A stretch of 19,117 bases of DNA from the NCBI GenBank assembly GCA_018238825.1, contig JABCSP010000013.1:1-19117 (forward strand), written 5' to 3'. A program made the translations under genes and the position numbers. Origin of the DNA: Candidatus Thorarchaeota archaeon. Lineage in GTDB: Archaea > Asgardarchaeota > Thorarchaeia > Thorarchaeales > Thorarchaeaceae. Within the stretch, counting starts at the first letter, position 1; each line of letters opens with the position of its first letter. Positions 6,627-14,549 of this stretch are shown piece by piece. The notes under the pieces were generated by a model. The model ran no database searches, was not told where the DNA came from, and saw only the letters and a list, made by a program, of their open reading frames with translations.

Positions 6627-7148
6627 ATGAAAATTTCCAAGCCAAGGCGAGTAACCGTGACAATGGCAAAGAAAGCAGTAGACAGCACCCTCAAACGAAT
6701 ATTGAACTACACTGCAGAGATAATTATATCCATTATCCTGCTAGTGACTATATGCATTCCTTTGGCATTCACTATTCCTATGTGGTTCCAGCACGTAATC
6801 TTTGATGTTCCGCGACCTGAACTAACAATCAATCCTGCAGCATGGTTTGGTCTTGATGGTACACTCTGGATAACTCTGGGTCTTGCACTCGTGAGTGTAA
6901 TTGTTGCTTATCTCTATATTATAAAACTCAAACCTGGTGTTACTTCTGATTCTGTGAAAGATGAACCTGAAGATGAAAAGGAAACTGGGGAAGAAACTCC
7001 AGCTGATGAAGAAACAGAAGATGGTGTAACAGAGGATTTGCCTGAAGATGTTGCTGAGGATATTCCATTAGAAGATCAAGAAGCTGAAGAAGAACCGGAC
7101 CTCGATGAGATTGAAGAATCAGTAGAGGAAAAGAGCGAAGAGGATTAA
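6627..7148 (+). CDS. Small two-TM membrane protein with acidic tail
   Basis: Family not recognised. The N-terminus is basic (KPRRVTVTMAKK). Two membrane helices follow, at about residues 29-53 and 78-102, separated by a loop containing the motif PRPELTINPAAWFG. From residue 108 to 173 the protein is a disordered tail of Glu, Asp, Pro and Thr with almost no hydrophobic residues. With the positive N-terminus and KLKP after the second helix, both ends probably face the cytoplasm. The acidic tail could be a contact surface for a basic partner, but nothing in the sequence names one. The ATG at 6627 has AAGGAG only 1 nt before it, an abnormally short spacing; GTG at 6657 or ATG at 6663 are alternative starts. 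Confidence 0.6.
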   Translation: MKISKPRRVTVTMAKKAVDSTLKRILNYTAEIIISIILLVTICIPLAFTIPMWFQHVIFDVPRPELTINPAAWFGLDGTLWITLGLALVSVIVAYLYIIKLKPGVTSDSVKDEPEDEKETGEETPADEETEDGVTEDLPEDVAEDIPLEDQEAEEEPDLDEIEESVEEKSEED

Positions 7149-7193
7149 TTCCATCTGCGCTCAATTCTTATATTATTTTCATCCGGAAATAGA

Positions 7194-8003
7194 CTAAGAT
7201 AATCCTATTTTGTTAGCAAGTTTATCAACAAGATCTGAGAAGGCGTGTGCCACCTTTGAATCGGGCTCTTCAATTACAAATGGAGTTCCCTTGTCGCTCA
7301 GAGTAATTACCCTTGGATCCAAAGGAAGTGTTCCAAGATGTTCTATTCCATACTCCTCTGATGCTTTCTTAGCCGCGCCCTCACCAAAGATCTTGTATGA
7401 TTCGCCACATTTCGGACAAACGAATTCTGACATATTCTCGACGATTCCCAGTACAGGAACACCCATTTTCTCAACGAGTTGAATAGCTCTACGAGCATCT
7501 AGAACGGCTACTTCTTGTGGAGTCGATACTATTACCACCCCATCGATATTTGGTATTGATTGAAGAATACTAAGAATCTCATCACCTGTTCCAGGTGGTA
7601 GGTCCACGACGAGAACATCTAGGTCTCCCCATCTGACGTTTGCAAGAAATTGACTAATCGCCTTTGCAACAAGGGGACCTCTCCAAGCAACAGCATCATC
7701 ATCTTTCTGGAGAAGGAATCCCATGCTCATCACTTTCATATCAAGCGGACCACGTATTGGTTCGATGAAATCATTATCAACAGCTGGATGCTGACCCTCT
7801 AGGCCCAGTAGTTTTGGTACATTGGGTCCATAGATATCCACATCGAGAATCCCTGCGGATTTTCCTCTCTTAGCAAATGAAGTTGCTAGATTAGTAGCTA
7901 CTGTTGTTTTACCAACCCCTCCCTTGCCTGAAAGGATTACAATTTTGTGTTTAATCCCCTTCATGTTTTCAGCGACTTCAGGAGGTACCATTGACTTAGC
8001 CAT
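7194..8003 (-). CDS. mrp: Mrp/ApbC-type P-loop ATPase, iron-sulfur cluster carrier
   Basis: A 269-aa member of the MinD/Mrp family, which carries and delivers Fe-S clusters to apoproteins in the cytoplasm. The deviant Walker A GKGGVGKT is at residues 26-33, the DVDIYGPN switch at 55-62, and VVDLPPGTGDE at 132-142. The cluster-binding CPKC has Cys196 and Cys199 after VENMSEF. It lacks the N-terminal DUF59 domain of bacterial Mrp and the ferredoxin-like N-terminus of eukaryotic Nbp35, as is usual for archaeal ApbC/Nbp35 homologues. No Shine-Dalgarno precedes the ATG. The gene begins 62 bp after the FBPase/IMPase stop on the same strand and may be its operon partner or have its own promoter. Confidence 0.93.
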   Translation of the reverse strand: MAKSMVPPEVAENMKGIKHKIVILSGKGGVGKTTVATNLATSFAKRGKSAGILDVDIYGPNVPKLLGLEGQHPAVDNDFIEPIRGPLDMKVMSMGFLLQKDDDAVAWRGPLVAKAISQFLANVRWGDLDVLVVDLPPGTGDEILSILQSIPNIDGVVIVSTPQEVAVLDARRAIQLVEKMGVPVLGIVENMSEFVCPKCGESYKIFGEGAAKKASEEYGIEHLGTLPLDPRVITLSDKGTPFVIEEPDSKVAHAFSDLVDKLANKIGLS

Positions 8004-8065
8004 AGTAATCGAAAAAGACGTAAGTCCTGTTTTCTAATAAAGCATAGTATATGAACTATGATTCA

Positions 8066-8902
8066 TTAAGAATTTCCTTGAAATTCATTCAAGATTTGAC
8101 GTGCAAGGTTCCCATTTGAAGCTGCAACAAAATTCATCATCACATCAGGGTCAAGCGATGTTGAGAATCTATTCCCATCCATTCCTATCACATAACCCCC
8201 TGCTTCGAAGACCATGTGAGTTCCACACAGGTGGATAATAGGAAGGAGGTTTCTCATATCGACCATACCGTCAAGAAAACCAGCAGCAGTCCAACATAAA
8301 TCAAGAAGATTGCTGGCTGTTCTACGAGTATCATGTACCGCCTTGATGGTTCTTACTGAACTCTCAACAAATGAAGCGTCAAAGGTTCTCTTGGTATCAT
8401 AGGAAATTATCGCATTCTCTAAATCAATAGGTTCAGAAACTTTGACCTTCTTCCCGTTTCTGGTTACACCTTTTCCTTTGATAGCAATATATGTTTCATC
8501 TGTAAACACTGAATCAATAATACTGATCTCTGCGTCATCAGAGGTCATGGCCTCCATATAGGGAACAACCGCAATTCCAACTGATACAAGTGGGATTCCT
8601 CTCTTCAAATTGGCTGACCCATCAATAGGGTCCACAAGTGCAAGGTACTCTGGCTTCTTATCCGTCTTAATGAATCCCTTCTCTTCAGATAAAATTGCAA
8701 AATCGGTATCTGAACTCTGAAGCACTGCAATTATCTCATCTTCTGCCATTACATCTAACAGTAGGGTTTTGTCACCATATGGATTTACATCTCCCGTGTG
8801 TTCTGCCGCTTGGTCGAGATTGTTAAGTATGGAGGTCTTTGCAGCAGATACTGCATCTTTGAGAGTCTTTAGTGTCGTCATTATATGCCACAAGTCTATC
8901 AT
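8066..8902 (-). CDS. Archaeal FBPase/inositol-monophosphatase family phosphatase with altered metal motif
   Basis: A Mg2+-dependent phosphatase of the IMPase/FBPase type IV group, likely acting on fructose-1,6-bisphosphate or inositol phosphate. Metal-site residues visible are Glu73-Glu74 in LSEEKGF and DPIDGSAN at residues 91-98 (Asp91, Asp94). RRTASNLLDLCWTAAGFLDG (193-212) matches the conserved Ser/Leu and Gly-rich region. In the last motif, where homologues have (W/T/V)D-(I/F)-AA before the EAGG, this protein has PIIHLCG (221-227) before EAGG at 233-236. The metal-binding Asp is thus replaced by His224. Activity may be altered or lost. The start is ATG at 8902; ATG at 8881 (codon 8) is the alternative. 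The upstream neighbour ESCRT-III is divergent. Confidence 0.85.
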   Translation of the reverse strand: MIDLWHIMTTLKTLKDAVSAAKTSILNNLDQAAEHTGDVNPYGDKTLLLDVMAEDEIIAVLQSSDTDFAILSEEKGFIKTDKKPEYLALVDPIDGSANLKRGIPLVSVGIAVVPYMEAMTSDDAEISIIDSVFTDETYIAIKGKGVTRNGKKVKVSEPIDLENAIISYDTKRTFDASFVESSVRTIKAVHDTRRTASNLLDLCWTAAGFLDGMVDMRNLLPIIHLCGTHMVFEAGGYVIGMDGNRFSTSLDPDVMMNFVAASNGNLARQILNEFQGNS

Positions 8903-8999
8903 TTTGAATTCTCTATATCACTTGTGTGGTTTGGCTATTCCACCTATCTATAAATTTGCAGAAAGCTCTGAGTCTATGTAGTAACCACGTTAGACAAGA

Positions 9000-9023
9000 C
9001 CTTAAAAGTTTCAATAAAAATAT
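9000..9023 (+). promoter_or_regulatory. Likely promoter region of the ESCRT-III gene
   Basis: Two TATA-like sites, TTAAAAG near 9002-9008 and AAATATAG near 9017-9024, lie at suitable distances for starts around 9030-9046. I cannot tell which is used. The region is shared with the divergent phosphatase promoter. Confidence 0.35.
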
Positions 9024-9053
9024 AGAATTGTTAAGCATTACATGGTGGTTTCA

Positions 9054-9719
9054 ATGGGCTTCCTAAGCGGCAAGAAGAAAGTCAATACAGAACGTGGAAT
9101 TCTCGAGATGAAGGGTACAATGAATGCATTGACCCTGAGAAAAAGAAGACTCGAAACCAGAATGGTTGAGGAGCAAAAATCCGCAAAGGAAGCAATGTCC
9201 AAAGGTAATCGGAGTATGGCTAGGTCTCACCTTAGTATTGTTGTAGATCTAGAAAATCGAAAAGGGCGATATCAGCAACAATTCTTGACCCTTGAAACTG
9301 CATTGTTAAATCTGGAAGAAGCAAAGACTCAGGCTGAGGTCTTACGTGCTTTCACTATTGCAAATGATGCATTGACAGAAGCTCGGTCGCTTCTCAGTCC
9401 TGAAGAAATTCAAATGCAGTTAGATAAATTATCTGAATCTTTCGAACACATCTCAATCGCGGGTGAACTACTCTCTGAAGACCTCACCGGTGCAGATTCC
9501 ACAGTTGAGATGGAAGAGCGAGTTGATCGACAACTTGATGCCATGGAGGCTGAGATTCTGTTAGAGAAGGAAGGAGTTCTCCCACCCCTTGAAGTTGAAG
9601 GTAGCGTAAAACCTACTGAAGGAACTGCTGAGAAATCTGGTGAGAAACGGATAGATGATTTGTTAGCTGACCTTGAGAAGGAAGCAAAAGCGGAACGTGA
9701 ACGAGAGGCTGAAGGCTGA
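9054..9719 (+). CDS. ESCRT-III protein, Snf7/CHMP4-type (Asgard)
   Basis: Polymer-forming membrane-remodelling protein of the Snf7 superfamily. Numbered from the ATG at 9042: a short hydrophobic and basic N-terminus (MGFLSGKKK), then basic helix alpha1 (about 15-50, LRKRRLETRMVEEQKSA) and helix alpha2 (about 50-95, AMSKGNRSMARSHL). Then come QFLTLETALLNLEEAKTQAEVLRAF (81-104), the helix alpha3 region with IANDALTEA, and a region matching yeast Snf7 up to its GADEVDEDELDEELD stretch, here GADSTVEMEERVDRQLDAME. The C-terminal 45 residues are acidic, with a LPPLEVEG segment and a final helix DDLLADLEKEAK. GGTGG at 9044-9048 favours the ATG at 9054; ATG at 9042 (four residues longer, possibly leaderless) is possible. 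No Vps4 or other ESCRT gene is visible in the window. Confidence 0.85.
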   Translation: MGFLSGKKKVNTERGILEMKGTMNALTLRKRRLETRMVEEQKSAKEAMSKGNRSMARSHLSIVVDLENRKGRYQQQFLTLETALLNLEEAKTQAEVLRAFTIANDALTEARSLLSPEEIQMQLDKLSESFEHISIAGELLSEDLTGADSTVEMEERVDRQLDAMEAEILLEKEGVLPPLEVEGSVKPTEGTAEKSGEKRIDDLLADLEKEAKAEREREAEG

Positions 9720-9758
9720 AACTTGGAAACCTCTACTTTTCAACAGGTGCGATGAATA

Positions 9759-10406
9759 ATGGATGTCAGATTAGTTGTATTTGATGTAGATGGAACGCTA
9801 ACTCAACATAGCAGTGTTTGGTGGCGATTGCATGAATTATTTGGTACGACCAAAGAAGGTCGACTCTATTTTGATCAATATTTTGCTGGTGAGATAACCT
9901 ACACACAGTGGGCGGATTACGATGCAGCGCTTTGGAAAGGAAAACCTGTATCTCGCGTGATGGAGATGGTAGCTGCAACAAAATTAGTTCCTGGAGTTCA
10001 GGAAGCGATTGCAACTCTAAATGATCAAGGGATTAAGACAGCTATCCTTTCTGGTGGTCTTGATGTCATGGCTGATGATATAGGGCAAAGAGCAGGTATT
10101 GAATATGTATTAACAAATACGCTCGGTCGCAAAGATGGTTTCCTCACTGGGACTGTAGAGGATACAATCGGATGGGCTGACAAGGCTGAGCACATTCACA
10201 CAATCCTAGATCATTTTGGTATGACTCTAGAAGAAACTGCTTTCGTTGGTGATGGTCGGAACGATATGAGTGTTCTATCTGTTGTAGGTCTCTCAATTGC
10301 CTTCAATCCTGAAGATCAGGAAGTAGCTGATACAGCACAAGTTGTTATCCGAGAGAAAGATCTTCGAGCTATTCTTCCTCATATCATATCGGGATTCGAA
10401 AGATGA
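9759..10406 (+). CDS. SerB-like HAD phosphatase
   Basis: A 215-aa HAD phosphatase of the phosphoserine-phosphatase type. Motif I is FDVDGT with Asp9 and Asp11, motif II is ILSGG with Ser98, Lys142 sits in WADKAEH, and motif III is VGDGRNDM with Asp165 and Asp169. The small helical cap (about residues 20-75, WWRLHELFG to VMEMV) is SerB-like. Phosphoserine is the family's best-known substrate, but related archaeal enzymes use other small phosphates, so I leave the substrate open. No ACT domain is present. AGGTG lies 9 nt before the ATG. The gene starts 39 bp after the ESCRT-III stop, so the two could share a transcript without sharing a function. It converges on threonine synthase. Confidence 0.85.
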   Translation: MDVRLVVFDVDGTLTQHSSVWWRLHELFGTTKEGRLYFDQYFAGEITYTQWADYDAALWKGKPVSRVMEMVAATKLVPGVQEAIATLNDQGIKTAILSGGLDVMADDIGQRAGIEYVLTNTLGRKDGFLTGTVEDTIGWADKAEHIHTILDHFGMTLEETAFVGDGRNDMSVLSVVGLSIAFNPEDQEVADTAQVVIREKDLRAILPHIISGFER

Positions 10407-10424
10407 AGAGTAGAAATACAAGAA

Positions 10425-11606
10425 TCATTTGACATTGGTATACCTCTCTCCTCCTCCCGTATTGAGAAGAACTACTTCTTCGTCATAATCGATTGTACCC
10501 GATTCAATAAGATTTCGAAGTCCTGCAATTCCAACGGCACTTTCAGGACAAATATCGAGGCCTTCTAATTTTCCTGTCATGCGACGGATTGGTTCAATGT
10601 CCTGATCCGCCACAGCCACAGCTCCTCCCCCTGAACTTCTAATGGCATTAAGAATCAGTCTTCCCGCAAATGGACTTGGAACATGAAGACCCAGAGCTAA
10701 GGTTTCACCATTAACCCATGGTTCTAGATTATCCATTCCTTTTTCTATTGCTCTGACAATTGGTGCGCAACCACCACTCTGAGCAGCATACATTCTTGGT
10801 CGCTCACTTCCGATGAGTCCCAATGCTTCAAGTTCATCAAAAGCTTTCCAGATACCTATGATTCCCGTACCTCCACCTGTTGGGCATATGATTGCATCAG
10901 GTACATTCCAACTCATCTGTTCTGCGATTTCAAATCCTAGAGTCTTCTTACCTTCAACGCGATATGGCTCCTTTGTTGTTGATAGATCCATCCAGTTCTC
11001 ATTTCGCTTTCTCATCTCTTGACCCGCGTCAGATATCGTTCCACTAACACGAAATGTTTCTGCACCAAAGAGCTTGCAAGACTCAAAAAACAGCTCAGGT
11101 GTATCATCTGGCATGAAGATATGAGCTGGAACTCCTGCGGCTGCACTATATGCACATGTAGAAACTGCAGCATTACCAGCTGATGGAAGTGCAAAACTTT
11201 TAGCTCCAAGTTCGAGATTCTTAGAAACTGCTGCACAGAGACCCCTGTCTTTGAAACTCCCTGTTGGGTTCTGTGCTTCATCCTTGATCCGCAGCATTCG
11301 GAGACCAAGATGCTTCCCTAAATGTCTAGAGTGGAGCAAAGGTGTCCATCCTTCACCAAGGCTGATTATGTATGAAGGTGACTTCACAGGTAGTAACTGT
11401 GAGTATCTCCACATCGAATTAGTTTCTGTAGGAAAATCACCAGAGTCTATTTCTTCTCTTACTCCAGTCAGATCATAGATTGCATACAATGGTCCTCCAC
11501 AAATGCAGTATGCATTGATTGTATCTGCAGAATGTTTTCTCCTACAATGAGGACATTCAAGGTGAGATATGTGAGAAATCAAAATTGGCACCCTAAACCT
11601 AGACAA
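10425..11606 (-). CDS. thrC: Threonine synthase
   Basis: A PLP enzyme that converts O-phosphohomoserine to threonine. Numbered from 11606: a Cys4 zinc ribbon at the N-terminus (Cys18, Cys21, Cys34, Cys36), the lead-in SLGEGWTPL (82-90), the PLP lysine Lys119 in NPTGSFKDRG, the PSAGNAA phosphate and substrate loop, the glycine-rich ICPTGGGTG, and the C-terminal LLNTGGG. The Cys4 N-terminus and 393-aa length fit archaeal ThrC-type enzymes; cysteate synthase and other fold-type II relatives are less likely but not excluded. The start is uncertain: TTG at 11606 has no clear ribosome site, and GTG at 11591 fits better with a TATA-like GTATAC about 30 bp before it. Confidence 0.88.
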   Translation of the reverse strand: MSRFRVPILISHISHLECPHCRRKHSADTINAYCICGGPLYAIYDLTGVREEIDSGDFPTETNSMWRYSQLLPVKSPSYIISLGEGWTPLLHSRHLGKHLGLRMLRIKDEAQNPTGSFKDRGLCAAVSKNLELGAKSFALPSAGNAAVSTCAYSAAAGVPAHIFMPDDTPELFFESCKLFGAETFRVSGTISDAGQEMRKRNENWMDLSTTKEPYRVEGKKTLGFEIAEQMSWNVPDAIICPTGGGTGIIGIWKAFDELEALGLIGSERPRMYAAQSGGCAPIVRAIEKGMDNLEPWVNGETLALGLHVPSPFAGRLILNAIRSSGGGAVAVADQDIEPIRRMTGKLEGLDICPESAVGIAGLRNLIESGTIDYDEEVVLLNTGGGERYTNVK

Positions 11607-11662
11607 TATGTTATTCTGTATACTTGCTGATAAGCATGTCCTTATTTATCACCGGACTGTTG

Positions 11663-11693
11663 TTTATACTGAGAAGATAAGGCTGAGATATAC
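11663..11693 (+). promoter_or_regulatory. TATA-like sites before the AAA+ chelatase gene
   Basis: TTTATAC at 11663-11669 and GATATAC at 11687-11693. The second is centred about 28 bp before the ATG at 11718, which would make that gene leaderless. The first would place the transcript start next to the TTG at 11694. Confidence 0.4.
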
Positions 11694-11717
11694 TTGGGCG
11701 AGTTAAAACGTACTACA

Positions 11718-12893
11718 ATGCCGTTCACGGCACTCGTTGGTCTTGACAAACTAAAACTAGCCCTAGTTCTAAATGGTATCAATCCCCAGATTGGTGGCGT
11801 TCTCATATCCGGTCCTAAAGGAACCGGTAAAACAACAGTTGTCAGAGCACTAGCTGATCTCCTTCCAGATGTTGAGATCGTTGATGCTTGTCGTTTTGGT
11901 TGTAATCCACAAACAGTAGATTTTCTTTGTAACGAATGTAGTGCGAAGGTCGCTAAGGGTGAGAAATTGAAGACCCGAACGAGGAAAATGCGTGTTGTCA
12001 ATTTACCTCTTTCAACAACCGAAGATCGTTTGATTGGGTCTCTTGATATTGAGCGAGTACTCCAGGATGGCATTCAAGCTCTGAGACCTGGCATTCTTGC
12101 TGAAGCCCATCAGAACGTGCTTTATGTTGATGAAGTGAACCTTCTACCTGACCATCTAGTTGATGATCTATTGGATGCTGCTGCAACTAAGATTAATTCT
12201 ATTGAACGTGAAGGAATTTCCATTTCGCATCCCTCCGACTTTGTATTAATTGGAACAATGAATCCTGAAGAGGGTGAGCTTCGTCCCCAACTCCTTGATA
12301 GGTTCGCATTGCATGTCGCTGCTGGTACACGCCACTCTATAGAAGATCGAATGGAACTAGTAAGGCGCAATCTCGGATTTGAAGATAATCCAGAAAAATT
12401 TAGAGAACAGTGGGATGAAAATCAGCAGATTCTACGAGAACAAATCACTCATGCAAAAGACATTTTGAATGAAGTTACTCTTCCTGAGAGCAATCTTCGG
12501 GCTATCGCGATGGCATGTGATGCATTGGAAGTCGATGGTGTTAGACCCGACATAGTCATCAGCAAAACTGCAATTACTCATGCCGCCTTAGAAAATCGAA
12601 ATGAAGTTAGCTTAGACGATATGAAGCTAGCCTCTCAGCTAACTCTAAGTCATAGAACCAGACGAGGTGGGCTACTAGAGCCTCCATCCTCTGATGATAT
12701 TGACCGTGCTATAAAACGTGCTTTCGAAGTCACAAAGAATAAAGATCAACGAAAGTCCCCTACTGAGGTTCCTGCAGAGCCAGAACAATCTGGCGATAAA
12801 GAAAAAAGGAAAAGTGGTGGGCGGTTTGGACGTCAGAAATCTTTTGCCAAGTTTGGCAGACAAGAAGGCAAAAAAAAAAAGCTCAAGGAGTAA
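11718..12893 (+). CDS. Magnesium-chelatase-type AAA+ ATPase (ChlI/BchI-like)
   Basis: An AAA+ motor of the chelatase I-subunit family. PFTALVG is the family's usual first motif, which supports the ATG at 11718 over the TTG eight codons earlier (11694). In numbers from 11694: Walker A GPKGTGKT at 40-47; a Cys cluster at Cys66, Cys70, Cys79 and Cys82 as in archaeal and cobalt-type homologues; Walker B LYVDEVNLL at 143-151; sensor 1 IGTMNPEEG; and an arginine finger in LLDRFAL. The last 45 residues are Lys/Arg-rich. The reading frame ends 11 bases after an A11 run, and the VWA gene follows in the -1 frame. No large porphyrin-binding subunit (BchH/CobN) is visible, so the substrate is unknown; protein remodelling, as in MoxR systems, is possible. 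Confidence 0.85.
   Translation: MPFTALVGLDKLKLALVLNGINPQIGGVLISGPKGTGKTTVVRALADLLPDVEIVDACRFGCNPQTVDFLCNECSAKVAKGEKLKTRTRKMRVVNLPLSTTEDRLIGSLDIERVLQDGIQALRPGILAEAHQNVLYVDEVNLLPDHLVDDLLDAAATKINSIEREGISISHPSDFVLIGTMNPEEGELRPQLLDRFALHVAAGTRHSIEDRMELVRRNLGFEDNPEKFREQWDENQQILREQITHAKDILNEVTLPESNLRAIAMACDALEVDGVRPDIVISKTAITHAALENRNEVSLDDMKLASQLTLSHRTRRGGLLEPPSSDDIDRAIKRAFEVTKNKDQRKSPTEVPAEPEQSGDKEKRKSGGRFGRQKSFAKFGRQEGKKKKLKE
12870..12880 (+). repeat. A11 homopolymer at the AAA+/VWA junction
   Basis: Eleven consecutive A's near the end of the AAA+ gene. The frame into which a -1 slip would move translation is open from here through the VWA gene, so the run is a possible slippage site or a base-count error. 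Confidence 0.9.
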
Positions 12894-12940
12894 GAAAACC
12901 TCAAGGTGACCCCATTAAAGGAACAATATGTGCAGTTGTA

Positions 12941-14368
12941 ATGGTGGTTGTCCTCCTCTATTTTACTTGGATATTCACTAGCCCTATAAACTGGATATTT
13001 GGGTATTGGATATTAGAATATCCGCCTCCTCATGTGCTAATCATAGATACTGTAGTTTTTATTCCGCTGATAGTCAAACTCATTCGTAAATGGCTTGAAG
13101 TCATGACTCGGAGATCTGGTGGACCTGCTGCAGGGATTGATACAGTAGAACGTAGTGAAGGAGTCCCCGAGGATGGCGATGAATGGGGAACTGCAACTCA
13201 ACACTACGCTCCTCAGAAGAAAAGGCTGGTAACCGGTCCTAAGTCTGATATTAGAGATGCTCCTATTGGTTTCGATGATGGATTCTTTGTGAAGATGCCT
13301 GACATTGATACAGGAGAAGAACTCTTTGATTTAGAAAAGCTCCGTGAACGAGCAGTGATCCGTTCGAAAGTCACATCTGGAGGGTGGATTAAGAAGAGGG
13401 TGCGTTCAAGAGCAGCAGGGTCTCTGAAAGCATCTGATACAATTAAACATGGACGTCCTGTTCGATCAAGAATTCCAGTAGGAGAAGTTGGTAGTATCTC
13501 TCTCCCCTCCACTATTATGGCAGCTGTTGCTCGAACAGGTGGAATCACTCAACTGCCAATTAGAATTTCAAGGGATGATATTCGCGAGAGTGTATTTACA
13601 GGAAAGACTCCATTGACTATTATTCTTGTTATCGATGTTAGTCTATCAATGAAAGGAAGTATGGTCGAAGTACGTGAGTTCTTAGAACGTATTGAACGAG
13701 AAACTAGGGGTTCAAAGGATCGAACCGGAATTGTGGCATTCAAAGATAGTGGAGCTGTGGAGGTCCAAGCCCCTACGACAAACTGGAATAAGATTTACCG
13801 AGCTCTAGGCCGTTTGAAAATTTCTGGATTGACACCATTAGCTGAGGCTCTCAAAAAGGCAATGGAAACAATTCAGAGAGAACGAATGAGAAATGACGAT
13901 ATTGAACCACTTGTGATTGTTATCTCCGACTTTTCACCTAATATTCCGTTAGCACAATCTGTGGGTCCTGGACATCAACAGTATACGCCTCTTCAGGACC
14001 TTATTCTAACATCCAGAGTACTACGAAAGGCTCGTGTTCGACTTGCTGCTGTAAATGTTGATCCTGAACAAAGAAAATGGCCCAAGTTCTTAAAGAGGCC
14101 TTATCACGAAGCTCTCGAACTAGCAGCTATGCTTCGAACTCGAAAAGAGGGTTTGGATGACCCAATTGAAACAATTCTATTAGTTGATGAGTTTCGAAAA
14201 ACATTCGGTGCATACGTTGTCGCACGAACTGCAGGTGGACATGCATACCTCTCAAGTGAGCTGATGAAAGAAAACTCAATTCTAGGGACATTACTCAGTG
14301 CTGGTAGATCCAAGACACAACTCAGTGAAAAGGACCTACGTACGGTAGAAGAATATCTACCACAGTAG
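12941..14368 (+). CDS. Membrane-anchored VWA-domain protein (ChlD/BchD-like)
   Basis: The partner of the AAA+ gene just upstream. Residues 1-25 and 31-47 are two membrane helices. A basic or disordered linker (about 55-180) follows, then a VWA domain with an intact MIDAS: Asp232, Ser234 and Ser236 in IDVSLSMKGS, the Thr in SGLTPLAEAL, and the Asp in VISDFS. Chelatase D subunits use this fold to couple the I-subunit ATPase to a target; a membrane hairpin at the N-terminus is not usual. The ATG at 12941 lies in the middle of a hydrophobic stretch, has no Shine-Dalgarno, and the frame is open without a stop or standard start back past the A11 run at 12870-12880. This suggests the real protein may be joined to the AAA+ protein. 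Confidence 0.8.
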   Translation: MVVVLLYFTWIFTSPINWIFGYWILEYPPPHVLIIDTVVFIPLIVKLIRKWLEVMTRRSGGPAAGIDTVERSEGVPEDGDEWGTATQHYAPQKKRLVTGPKSDIRDAPIGFDDGFFVKMPDIDTGEELFDLEKLRERAVIRSKVTSGGWIKKRVRSRAAGSLKASDTIKHGRPVRSRIPVGEVGSISLPSTIMAAVARTGGITQLPIRISRDDIRESVFTGKTPLTIILVIDVSLSMKGSMVEVREFLERIERETRGSKDRTGIVAFKDSGAVEVQAPTTNWNKIYRALGRLKISGLTPLAEALKKAMETIQRERMRNDDIEPLVIVISDFSPNIPLAQSVGPGHQQYTPLQDLILTSRVLRKARVRLAAVNVDPEQRKWPKFLKRPYHEALELAAMLRTRKEGLDDPIETILLVDEFRKTFGAYVVARTAGGHAYLSSELMKENSILGTLLSAGRSKTQLSEKDLRTVEEYLPQ

Positions 14369-14535
14369 CAAGAAATATTGCATTCTCGATTAGGTTAAAA
14401 ACAAAGACCCAATCTTTCATACGCGCATATAGCTGAGAAATGCCTTCTGTCATAGTGAGCGAGGAGTGCCCAGTATTGGGTTTCAATGAATTTGCTTTTC
14501 ATGCATTAGGCACAGGTTGTGTGCGCACCTTTGCA

Positions 14536-14541
14536 GGAGGA
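14536..14541 (+). promoter_or_regulatory. Shine-Dalgarno site fixing the PurM-like start
   Basis: GGAGGA lies 8 nt before the ATG at 14550, ruling against the upstream in-frame ATG at 14517, which has none. Confidence 0.75.
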
Positions 14542-14549
14542 CAATTTGT

